NCBI GenBank assembly: GCA_023238725.1
Contig: CM041540.1
Coordinates: 6,082,708 to 6,146,707 of the forward strand
DNA: 64,000 bases
Origin: Scortum barcoo
Taxonomy: Eukaryota; Chordata; Actinopteri; Centrarchiformes; Terapontidae
Reading direction: 5' to 3'
A program made the position numbers and the translations under genes. Positions 56,901-64,000 of this stretch are shown piece by piece. Each line of letters opens with the position of its first letter. Within the stretch, counting starts at the first letter, position 1. The notes beneath the pieces were generated by a model. The model was not told where the DNA came from. It made no database searches and was given only the letters and a program-made list of their open reading frames with translations.

Positions 56901-58131
56901 TATATCTGCTATACAAAGTGTCATGCTATATTAATTATTCTGTGATCCTTGCTTTTATAGTGGAATATGTTTCAGCCCTATACATCATTCAAAGAAAGAA
57001 CATGGGGAGGGGAAATCACTCACACAGCTTAAAACAACCTGTCACAGAAGACTGGGAACCACCACTAAAATGAATGGCTGCAGACCAAAGCGCCCCACCG
57101 CAGGGCAGCACGGTTTGATCTGGCATAAGTCGCCCTGGCTTCGGATCAGAGGTGCAGTAAGTGTTAACAGCAGAGCCGAGCAGAGTCAGGAATCACCGCG
57201 CAGTGGGGTGACACTCACTTACAGCCACAGCCAGGTTGAGGGAGGTGATATTGTCTTCCTCCGGTCCCACCGACATGGACGGCTCAAAGATGGCGCCTAG
57301 AGGCAGCAGGAAGGAGGCGGTCTGATTGGTGTTGAATGTGATGTTCTCTTTGGGGAGATATCGCGTCCTGAAAGGGGGAGAGGGGGTGTAAATGTTATCT
57401 GACGTCAGACAAGTGAAAAATTCTCAAGCCATGTCATTAAAATTAGATGAACAGAGGTCAACGAATCAAACTTACCTATATGTGTACGGTCCTTTTTCCA
57501 AGACCACTGGCTTTGCGCCATACTGCAAAACCTCCTGGGGGTTTTTCAGGTCAAAGAACCAGAACTGCCTGTACACCACTCCCCCCGTAGACACCCAGTT
57601 GTCATAAGCTGTCGTTCCATTCTCGATGACGGCTTCCTAAACCCCACAGACACACAGACGGTCTATTTATAACGTGCCTCAAGACTGCCAGCAGGCCAGC
57701 TGCCCCACTGATCCATGAAAAAGGGTGGATGCTCTGTTATAAGAGATACGTTTGATTTTTCCTCCACAGTGTCTAAAAAAAAAAAACACAGATGCTGAAC
57801 CTTTGATGGAAAAACAAGGCACAGTTTGTCTCTCTGCACATCTACTTGTTTACCAGTTGAGGCATCTTACCAAAGCGCATGCCTCTTCCCCTCTCGTCTC
57901 TCCTGATTCACCTTGATCTCCGCATACACACACGCACACACACACACACACAGGCTCATTCACACGCTTCCTATTCTGCAAACCCGGAGGTGAAACTGAG
58001 CACCATACCTTCTCCACTGTCCCCTCAATGATGCCGTTCCCCAGTGGGATAAGGATGCCTCCCAGGACGGCCACCAGAACCCCAACCACAGCTCCGGCTA
58101 TCAGCCCGCACCCTCTGTTACAGCAGCTCAT
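53792..58131 (-). CDS. cd36: CD36 scavenger receptor class B, 12 coding exons (whole-gene entry)
   Basis: Plasma-membrane receptor and long-chain fatty-acid/lipoprotein binding protein (family knowledge). Coding exons in transcript order: 58009-58131, 57476-57636, 57223-57367, 55807-55962, 55564-55655, 55413-55462, 55209-55278, 54750-54937, 54509-54627, 54345-54418, 54062-54116, 53792-53968. All are GT-AG, total 1410 nt, 469 residues (human 472), unbroken. Topology: N-terminal membrane segment about 8-30, large ectodomain, C-terminal membrane segment about 439-461 with a short tail. Six ectodomain cysteines at 236, 265, 304, 306, 315 and 326 keep the spacing of the human disulfide cysteines (243-333, constant offset 7). 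Cytosolic-edge cysteines 3, 4, 8, 452 and 457 are candidates for palmitoylation. CGLIAGAVVGVLVAVLGGIL and PTVNPDNQCYC favour CD36 over SCARB1/SCARB2. Sequons are at Asn47, 103, 109 and 134, among others. Confidence 0.95.
54062..54116 (-). CDS. cd36: cd36 coding exon 11
   Basis: 55 nt, phase 2 to phase 0, encoding VLKKVKDYTIFPLVWLNE, matching the human …IVPILWLNE segment. Donor GTAAGC. Confidence 0.93.
54199..54335. repeat. 3'-half fragment of the 42393-42758 repeat family in a cd36 intron
   Basis: Shows ACACAGACATGAG, GAGTGGTTTCAATCTTC, ATCTAACTCTTGTCAAG and AAGGCGAATAAGC in the family order. It fills most of the short intron between cd36 exons 10 and 11. Confidence 0.5.
54345..54418 (-). 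CDS. cd36: cd36 coding exon 10
   Basis: 74 nt, phase 0 to phase 2, encoding TTGFTLRFAKRIQVNMMYGP then SKVI plus two bases. Donor GTAAGT. Confidence 0.94.
54509..54627 (-). CDS. cd36: cd36 coding exon 9
   Basis: 119 nt, phase 1 to phase 0, encoding RPIFISLPHFLHGSPSLRED then VLGLNPIEDQHFTFLDVEP. Donor GTAAGA. Confidence 0.94.
54750..54937 (-). CDS. cd36: cd36 coding exon 8
   Basis: 188 nt, phase 2 to phase 1, encoding SVSAGFEGSFDLKGIEVYRF, TLQPDTLASPTVNPDNQCYC and SNLKTTKNCTLAGVLDVSSC QS. It carries four disulfide cysteines (304, 306, 315, 326). The donor is A|GTCAGT. Confidence 0.94.
55209..55278 (-). CDS. cd36: cd36 coding exon 7
   Basis: 70 nt, phase 1 to phase 2, encoding DASSFPPFVDKRKPLYFFSS then DICR (Cys265). 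The acceptor's pyrimidine tract is a run of 12 C (55287-55298 on the complementary strand) followed by TTTCTCAG. Confidence 0.94.
55413..55462 (-). CDS. cd36: cd36 coding exon 6
   Basis: 50 nt, phase 2 to phase 1, encoding NLTFWDDPYCNMINGT with the first disulfide cysteine (236). Donor GTGCGG. Confidence 0.93.
55564..55655 (-). CDS. cd36: cd36 coding exon 5
   Basis: 92 nt, phase 0 to phase 2, encoding YNGTYDGYYNVFTGKDDISK then VGMIDRWRGQR. Donor GTGAGT. Confidence 0.94.
55719..55768. repeat. Imperfect (CTAT)n microsatellite in cd36 intron 4
   Basis: Mixed TATC and TATCTC units. Confidence 0.85.
55807..55962 (-). CDS. cd36: cd36 coding exon 4
   Basis: 156 nt, 52 codons, phase 0 to phase 0, encoding GAYSLIPTELHFALESLIKS then SNSSLFQYRTVKEMLWGYTD and PLLKDVVGLFAP. 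An (AAAT)n run sits right behind its acceptor. The segment after DPLL is shorter than the human one. Confidence 0.94.
55965..56001. repeat. (AAAT)n microsatellite beside cd36 exon 4 acceptor
   Basis: About nine AAAT units immediately behind the acceptor. On the coding strand they form a (TTTA)n tract feeding into TTTCCAG. Confidence 0.9.
56831..57061. repeat. Short TIR repeat (MITE-like) in cd36 intron 3
   Basis: Begins TGGTTCCCAACCTGAGGGTC and ends ACTGGGAACCA. The ends are inverted copies over 9 of 10 bases. Interior words (GGTCACAAGATAAGTCTGAG, AGATAAAA) match a common teleost repeat. No clear target-site duplication was found. Confidence 0.5.
57223..57367 (-). CDS. cd36: cd36 coding exon 3
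   Basis: 145 nt, phase 2 to phase 0, encoding TRYLPKENITFNTNQTASFL then LPLGAIFEPSMSVGPEEDNI and TSLNLAVA. Three N-glycosylation sequons. Donor GTAAGT. Confidence 0.94.
57476..57636 (-). CDS. cd36: cd36 coding exon 2
   Basis: 161 nt, phase 0 to phase 2, encoding EAVIENGTTAYDNWVSTGGV then VYRQFWFFDLKNPQEVLQYG and ending GPYTYR. Donor GTAAGT. Confidence 0.95.
57925..57952. repeat. (CA)n microsatellite in cd36 intron 1
   Basis: CA repeat with one CG interruption. Confidence 0.9.
58009..58131 (-). CDS. cd36: cd36 coding exon 1 (start, membrane anchor)
   Basis: 123 nt, 41 codons, phase 0 end. The start context is CACCATGA (A at -3). Encodes MSCCNRGCGLIAGAVVGVLV then AVLGGILIPLGNGIIEGTVE K. Donor GTATGG. 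A non-coding 5' exon, as in mammals, may lie at higher coordinates but was not identified. Confidence 0.95.
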
Positions 58132-59431
58132 GGTGTTGTGCCTTTCCCTCCGTTCGTTCCCGACCGCTACGTCAGTCTATCTGCCTGGCAGCCTGTTCTC
58201 CTTCTGTCTCTGTGTTTGTGGTGTGTGCTAGTCTGCAGCCTGTCAGTGTTTGTGTCCCGGCGACGGCAGTAGCAGCAGCAGCACGGGCAGGCTGTACCAT
58301 CAGAAGAGCTGACAGATCAGCTGAGGCCAGGTAAAGGTACAGACACTTCTGGCAGGCGCCCAGGGACCCCTAATAAATGAAGTTACATAATGGTTTATGG
58401 TTCAGCTGCGAGACATCCCTCCCCTTCACCAGATATCAATGAGCACTATCTGACCAGGAGATAACAGCGACAAACGGCTGGGGAGAAAGGTTGAAAGAGA
58501 AGTTGGCGTGCGGTGAAATGATGGCCGTCTGAGAAGATTTGTCAGGATGTGAGATACCAGCTCCAGATATCCACAGCCCCCTGGATTGTGACCACCTTCG
58601 CAGACATCTCACTTTTGTTCCATTCTTTCTTCGTTCTGTTTCACATCTGTGCATCTCCATCTGTTCATCTCCAATTTGAGCACATCCCAGCTACAAGCTT
58701 ACTAGAGACAGAAAGGGAGGAGCGTGTAAATTATTAAGCATATTCTTATTGTGCAGTTAAAAAAAAAAAAAAACTCTGTTTCTGTTTTTTTAGTTGTGTT
58801 TCATGAGTGATATTGAAATGAATGGCTCTTTATCTCCCTTAAGGACATTTCACCACGCTTATCTCGATTTGGTATTGTGATATAAAATTAACTGTTTCCT
58901 TGCACATGGGTTTTTGGAACTAGTCAGCAACTAAATTGGTCTGTGCAGTCTTTGTTAAGACTTTGTTAAGAAACAAACCAGACTTCCAACAAAATTAATG
59001 TCAATTTCCAGGGAATTTTGCATTATTTAATTGGCATTTTTCCCATTTCTCTGTCTGCTGTCTGTCCCTTCCCCCAGAAAAAAGTTGCACAACCTGTCAT
59101 ATCAAATAACAGTCTCTTAAAGTTGTGTTAGCTAGTGTACAAAATCATCAAATTCTGTTAAGTGGGTTGTTCTGGCTGTGACACAGGCATGAATTGTGAC
59201 GAAGAAAATGTACTCCCATAATCCGGACAGCCTCACTGTGACGTCAACGGAAGTTATTTTCTCCCACTTCAGAGAGCTTACCCAAAATGACAGAAGACAT
59301 TACACAACTGCTCTTACATTGTTTTCCTGAGCAGACTCATCTATGTATGTAAAAGCAGTGGAGAGGCCCTTTTAAAATGGCATAATTCACAAGCACTGTT
59401 GGGTGCTGTGCTGAAATGTGGAACATACAGT

Positions 59432-59976
59432 ATGGAAAATAACAAAGTACATTTGCATTTAAGTACAATTTTGAGGTACTTGTACTTTACCTGAGTATTT
59501 ACACTGTCTGCAACGTTGTAATTTGCAAGTGGTTCTTTTTACTCCATTACATTTTACACATTACATATTACATTTACACTAACAGCTGTAGTTACTTTGC
59601 ATATTCACATCCACATTAATACATTACATTAATACGTTAATGTTAATACAGTACATTAATAGAAAATAAAAAACACGTAAAATACAATTTATTTTTATAA
59701 GTTGATACAGAGGAAATTCAGAAACCAGCCAGACATCAAGTGATTAAAATTAACCCCACCTTTACCAGCTGCAACATTAGAGAGACAAACGCACAATGTA
59801 TAATGAGTACTTTTACTTTTGGTACTTTAATTATATTTTTAACCTTTATACCTTTGAACCTTTTGAAAGTAAAATCTTGCACGCAGGACGTGAACTTGTA
59901 ACAAAGTATTTTTGCAGAGTAATACTCTGCAAAAATAAGAGTTTATTTGAGTAAAAGATCTGAATACTTCCTCCCA
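59432..59976. repeat. Dispersed GTACTT-rich teleost repeat between cd36 and gnai1
   Basis: Runs from TGGAAAATAACAAAGTAC through TACAATTTTGAGGTACTTGT and TTTACTCCATTACATTT to GAGTAAAAGATCTGAATAC. It includes a 14-bp perfect hairpin at 59907-59937. Same orientation as the copy at 5876-6147. Confidence 0.55.
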
Positions 59977-60125
59977 TACTGCAGTACTCCCAGCCAGCAC
60001 TGTGAAGTTACATATTTTCACCACTGGAGGGCAGCACCACCATTTTCCTCTCCTCTCCCTGCATGTTCAGCACATGAGGGCCCACCTATGTGTTTCTTGC
60101 CACCCTGTCTCTCTGCCAAAGACCC

Positions 60126-60153
60126 GTCTCTCTCTCTCTCTCTCTCTCTCTCT
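60126..60153. repeat. (CT)n microsatellite
   Basis: About 14 CT units in the cd36-gnai1 spacer. Confidence 0.95.
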
Positions 60154-60584
60154 TCAAACAAACATTCCTATCAAAACAGTTTGAACCTCACCTGACCAAC
60201 TTCACTGTTGATCTTGGGAGCTCAGCTTCAACGTTTGGATTAGATTTCAGTTTGTGCGGTCATACATGACGCTAATGATAATGTTAATTGCTGTTTCCCC
60301 TCCAAACACTGCATGTGATTCTTTCTGGCATCCATCTGAAACAAATCTTGTGCACAGGCTCATGTTGCGGAAAAGCCTGACCGCACTGAGGGTCGCGTTG
60401 ACACATCATGCAATGGTTTGGCCGTTTTGAGAGTCTGACAATGAACTTCCTGTGAGGGCTACTACAAAACAAAGTATTTTCAAACTGCAAGAATGTCTTA
60501 CTGACTGTCTCAGTCTTCTTCCTGTACAGTCAGACCAGTCCACCAGATGACCGGGCCTCTGCTGTCCGGGCCCGGATGGATGGT

Positions 60585-60722
60585 ATTTAATGTAGCTATT
60601 TAAAGTATTTTATTTTGTTTTATATCTTCTACATGTTTTGTTTTATGTTTTACTGTAAATCACTCTATAACCTTATTTTGAAAGTTGCTATGTGAATAAA
60701 ATAAGGTTATTGTTATAATTAC
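60585..60722 (+). repeat. AT-rich retroelement-like 3' tail fragment
   Basis: ACTGTAAATCACTCTATAAC, then TTGAAAGTTGCTATGTGAATAAAATAAGG. This resembles the 3' end of abundant teleost retro-sequences (…GTGCTATATAAATAAAG…). No coding part is attached. The element type is not certain. Confidence 0.3.
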
Positions 60723-62479
60723 TTGCCAAATGGGAGGAGAAAAGTCCTAAAATTGCCATATTTTCTCCCACCAAGTACAAAAGACCTGGGCCAGCTTCCC
60801 TTGAAACAGATATGAGAGATTTATTTATACTGAATTGATTAATGTGGTGTCCAAAATGTTTAATGTCACTTTTAGTCTGGGTCTGAATAAGTTATGTTTT
60901 TGCTCAGTTCAATTACTCTCTTGTAGCCCTGCTCCTCTGGGTTAAATGTGTGTTTAACAAACCAGTTTTTTCTCAGTCATCCGGGATGATGGCCATGTGA
61001 TGGCATGGTTTATTTACTGAAATGAATAACTAAATGAAACATAACAGTAACCGCACAGCACGTAAGTATCTAGAGATGGGCGTTTCCTCTTGCATGATGT
61101 GTACGCTCAAGCATACTGTACATCCTCACATGAAGAGAAAGTGCAGCTTAGAGATGAAAATAGACTCTGAAAGGTATTTTATAACTCCTAACATAAGCAG
61201 AGCTATGCATTGGTGTACATCTTTAATGACCTATTCAAAGCACATGAACACACTCCATGTCTGTGGTGTTTTTTTTTGTGTTGGATAAAATTACATAATC
61301 TTTTTTGCCTAAGGGATACACCCTCTGGCTGTTGTCATCTCAAACCTAGAGAGGGCCTGGACAACAAACAGGGAAACCTCCAGCCAGCAAAGGATTAGTA
61401 TGGAAAGGTCGACGCCTCAGATTTGCATGAAGTCCCAAAAGCCACATTTGAAATTAAAATAGCACAGAGCGGCGTTTACAACGTGGTGATTGTTTTGCTG
61501 TGTGGGAAGTGTTAAAGCGAACACCAGCAGCCTTCAGACTGACTGTTGACTTTGAAGACTCACGCTTGACTTTGCTCGACAGGCTGAATTATTTAAACCA
61601 CAAACAATGGCCAAGTACAGCTGAAAGAGTGCAGGAGGGGTAACACTGCCATGACCATGAGGTTTGGTTCCCATGGGAACAATACCTGCAAGAAATATAG
61701 GCTACACATTTATAAGACAGCCTGAATAGAGAAATATTAATATTTGTGTATAATACTGTGAATATAGAGTATATGACATATTATATATATCATTAATATC
61801 TTTATTGATTTTAATTTAACTTTCTGTTACTGATACTCACAAAGTAATTGCATTTTATTTTTATTGTATATCAAAATAAAAGTCAGTAAATAAAGCCTTT
61901 AATTTGAAAATTACATGAGCTCCCATATGGGTGGAGGTGAGTAAAGTTGAGGAAGTGCTCGGCTGTCAGTAAGTTTCCGGTTGTGGCATATGCCTTCAAA
62001 ATAAAGGTATCCGACAATTACGTTGAAAGGTTTGGTATGTAATATTCACATACACCTAATTAAAGCCAATCTTCATTTTTAATGTAAGATGGAAATCTAA
62101 AAATATGTGCCTTTCTTACCTGTAAGACTGAAAATATCCCATTTAAAGCAAAGAAACAATCCAACCTTGAATATAAAGACATTTAATGTATGCATGTATT
62201 ATGTAATCCCCTCATGCACATCTGCATCTCAGTAGCTATCACACATGTTGGATTATTATTATAATTATGAAATATCAGGCTGTCAAATTCAGCTTTAAGA
62301 CAAATATGCACAGTACAGTGTTCCTTCATATTTGACGTATATAATATATAGAGGGTAAAAATGGCACTATATACATCCTCCATATATACAGATTGTTATT
62401 GCGCTGGAGCAGATTTAAAAAAATGAAATTCACCTGATAGGACGAAAGTGATTAAAGCGACTGTTGAGTAAAGTTTTGA

Positions 62480-62735
62480 ATCCTGAGTGGCGGTGAGGCC
62501 TTTTACTGTGAAGCCTGGGAGCGGATGCGGCTCGGTGTCAGCTGCAGTGCGGGTGGTTGATGAAGCGCTGGAGGAGCCGCCGCTGCTGGAGACGATCAGT
62601 CAGCTCGGGCACCGCAACGAATGGAGGCTGGTAGAGACACCGCCGAGGACCTGTTTCTGTTCAGATAACTCTCACTCTTTGACTGGAAGGAGGATTTTTT
62701 TAACCCGAAGATCATTTTTTTTAAAAAGTCTCTTC

Positions 62736-62767
<32 letters not shown>

Positions 62768-62972
62768 TATATATATATATAAATATATATATTCCCTCCC
62801 CTCCTTTTTCCTCTATTAGACATTTAAAAAAAAAAAAAAAGGGCGTGTGTGCGGGGAGCTGCTTCGCTTTTCATGCGTGTTTTTGGTTTTGTTTGTGTGT
62901 TTTGACACCAGCCGAGGGTGTGAAGGAAGAAACGCACGCACACGCACACACACACACACGCACGCACGCAGG
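62480..62972 (+). promoter_or_regulatory. Probable gnai1 5' UTR and proximal promoter
   Basis: GC-rich, CpG-containing sequence at about 62485-62660 is followed by a T23 run (62737-62759), (AT)n to 62793, an A15 run (62826-62840) and a (CA)n/(GCAC)n stretch at 62932-62970 that ends at the start codon. No clear TATA box. Which part is transcribed cannot be told from sequence. Confidence 0.45.
62759..62793. repeat. (AT)n microsatellite upstream of gnai1 start
   Basis: AT dinucleotides with one AAA interruption, flanked by T23 on the left. Confidence 0.9.
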
Positions 62973-63090
62973 ATGGGGTGCACGCTGAGCACGGAGGACA
63001 AGGCGGCGGTGGAGCGCAGCAAAATGATCGACAGGAACCTGCGGGACGACGGGGAGAAGGCGGCCAGGGAGGTCAAGCTGCTGCTGCTGG
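62973..63090 (+). CDS. gnai1: G protein alpha-i subunit, first coding exon (gene continues beyond the window)
   Basis: Encodes MGCTLSTEDKAAVERSKMID then RNLRDDGEKAAREVKLLLLG, 39 codons plus one base before donor GTAAGG. Gly2 (N-myristoylation) and Cys3 (palmitoylation) are present. The exon ends just before the GAGESGKS P-loop, at the conserved G|GT junction. It differs from human GNAI1, as I remember it, at two residues (T7, D25). GNAI3 is almost as close, so gnai1 rests partly on the sema3c-cd36 neighbourhood. Start context AGGATGG. The product inhibits adenylyl cyclase downstream of GPCRs (family knowledge). The remaining exons lie to the right of the window. Confidence 0.88.
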
Positions 63091-64000
63091 GTAAGGATGG
63101 AGGTGATGGAGGTGGAGGTGATGGAGGTGGAGGTGACGGCGGTCAGTCTCAAGCGTCAGACACTCCACCATCAAGTGTGTCGGGCCAGTTTCAATTCCGC
63201 ATCGCTCAATTGTGTCAGCTCCCACCTCCTCCTCCTCTCTCTCTCCCCTCTCTATTTTTTTTTTTTTTTCAGTTTCAGCTCTGGTCCCTAAACGCAGCAC
63301 GGGGTTCATTTTCATCTGTCATGTGTTTTATTCTTATTTACAGTCAGAATAACATGTAATTCAAGTTATATAATATATATATATATATATATTAAATCTT
63401 CCTCTCCTCTCCTCTGCTCTCCTCCTGCCCTGTCGGCTGTTGGCATTGAATCCATCCTGCTGCCTCTGTAGACCATTTGTATCCACTAAATCCTTCCAAC
63501 AATGCCACATTTCCCCTCATCCAGTCCAGTGCAGCGCAGTGAAAACAGGCCCAGGTCTCACCGGGGGCCCAGGCCTGGCTGAAATGTGGCTGCAAACTTT
63601 GAGCCCAGTTTTTTAAGGGTGGAGGGGGGGAGCAGGGGGTAGAGGATGTTTAAAGGGCCCTTGTATGTCAGCTCAAAGTCAAGGCCTGATGAGGAGCCTG
63701 AATTGATCTGAAATCTCTTCTGCTATTGTCTCCAGTTTCCCTGTTGCCCCTCGTCCTGCTTTAATCTCAAGTTCAAGGCACGTCTAAAAAAAAAAAAAAA
63801 AAAAAACATCTTGCGCAAGGAACGCAGGAAATTACAATGATTTGAAGGACTGCAGTAAAAAAATGACTCAAAAATGGGCCATTTTAAAATACCAAACCCG
63901 GTTCGTGTGACAGGACCGGCTCCTGTAGAGGTAGCTGCTGCTTCGTGGCCCCTGTCATTACTCCCAGCGAGGGCCAATTTCCACTGACCTCTGTGCACCC
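63091..64000 (+). other. gnai1 intron 1 (start)
   Basis: Begins with a 15-nt minisatellite (unit GGTGATGGAGGTGGA, 63102-63140). It also holds a T17 tract at 63254-63270, (AT)n at 63367-63392, a CTCCT-rich run at 63402-63426 and an A20 run at 63787-63806. No further exon was recognised before the window ends. Confidence 0.6.
63367..63392. repeat. (AT)n microsatellite in gnai1 intron 1
   Basis: Uninterrupted AT dinucleotides. Confidence 0.9.

Larger units (their letters stand above)
58132..62480. other. Intergenic region between divergent cd36 and gnai1
   Basis: No protein-coding sequence recognised. It should contain both promoters and any cd36 5' non-coding exon. Contents: a CAG/CGG-rich stretch at 58250-58300, a T/A-rich tract near 58757-58773, the repeat at 59432-59976, (CT)n at 60126-60153, a retro-tail fragment at 60585-60722, and a very AT-rich block at 61740-61960. 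Confidence 0.6.

Noticed and set aside
53792..58131. scarb1 or scarb2 instead of cd36
   Set aside because: The N-terminal CGLIAGAV…GGIL segment, cysteine spacing and 469-residue length match CD36. SCARB1/2 differ in termini and length, and synteny with sema3c supports cd36.
62973..63090. gnat3 (gustducin) rather than gnai1
   Set aside because: Position and orientation would fit, but the N-terminus has the G-alpha-i sequence MGCTLSTEDKAAVERSKMID with Cys3, unlike the transducin/gustducin N-terminus.
1..64000. tRNA, rRNA, CRISPR or operon-type features
   Set aside because: No tRNA-like T-loop/anticodon arrangement, rRNA segment or spaced direct-repeat array was seen. The DNA is plainly vertebrate with split genes.

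Overview
The window is genomic DNA from a ray-finned fish, most likely a percomorph-type teleost. The evidence is vertebrate split genes with GT-AG introns, abundant (CA)n and (AT)n microsatellites, a Rex3 (RTE-clade) LINE, and several short dispersed repeats that I recognise from teleost genomes. Species cannot be read from the sequence.

Three protein-coding genes are supported. (1) sema3c, a secreted class 3 semaphorin, lies on the + strand with 17 coding exons from 15864 to 50648 and a 3' UTR to about 52.2 kb. (2) cd36, a class B scavenger receptor and fatty-acid translocase, lies on the - strand with 12 coding exons from 58131 down to 53792, and encodes 469 residues with no frame break. 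(3) A G-alpha-i gene, best match gnai1, lies on the + strand. Only its first coding exon (62973-63090) is inside the window. The trio sema3c-cd36-gnai1 matches the human 7q21 neighbourhood SEMA3C-CD36-GNAT3-GNAI1, which supports the assignments. No gnat3 is seen.

Layout: 1-15.8 kb is upstream non-coding DNA with repeats, T-tracts, (TG)n microsatellites and one ORF-rich segment of unknown nature. 15.8-50.6 kb is sema3c, with a 12.8 kb first intron. Its intron 16 holds a dead, antisense, nearly full-length Rex3 element (46.65-50.02 kb). 50.65-52.2 kb is the sema3c 3' UTR. sema3c and cd36 are convergent (tail to tail) with about 1.1-1.2 kb between their likely poly(A) sites. cd36 and gnai1 are divergent (head to head), about 4.8 kb apart.

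The most notable points are an apparent one-base excess at the start of sema3c exon 6 that breaks the reading frame, a TTAA-flanked MITE inserted four bases inside the intron after sema3c exon 15, an unusual filler duplication at the Rex3 5' junction, and the orientation of the G-alpha-i gene. I did not find a novel multi-gene system here. The three genes are linked by ancient synteny, not by a shared pathway visible in the sequence.
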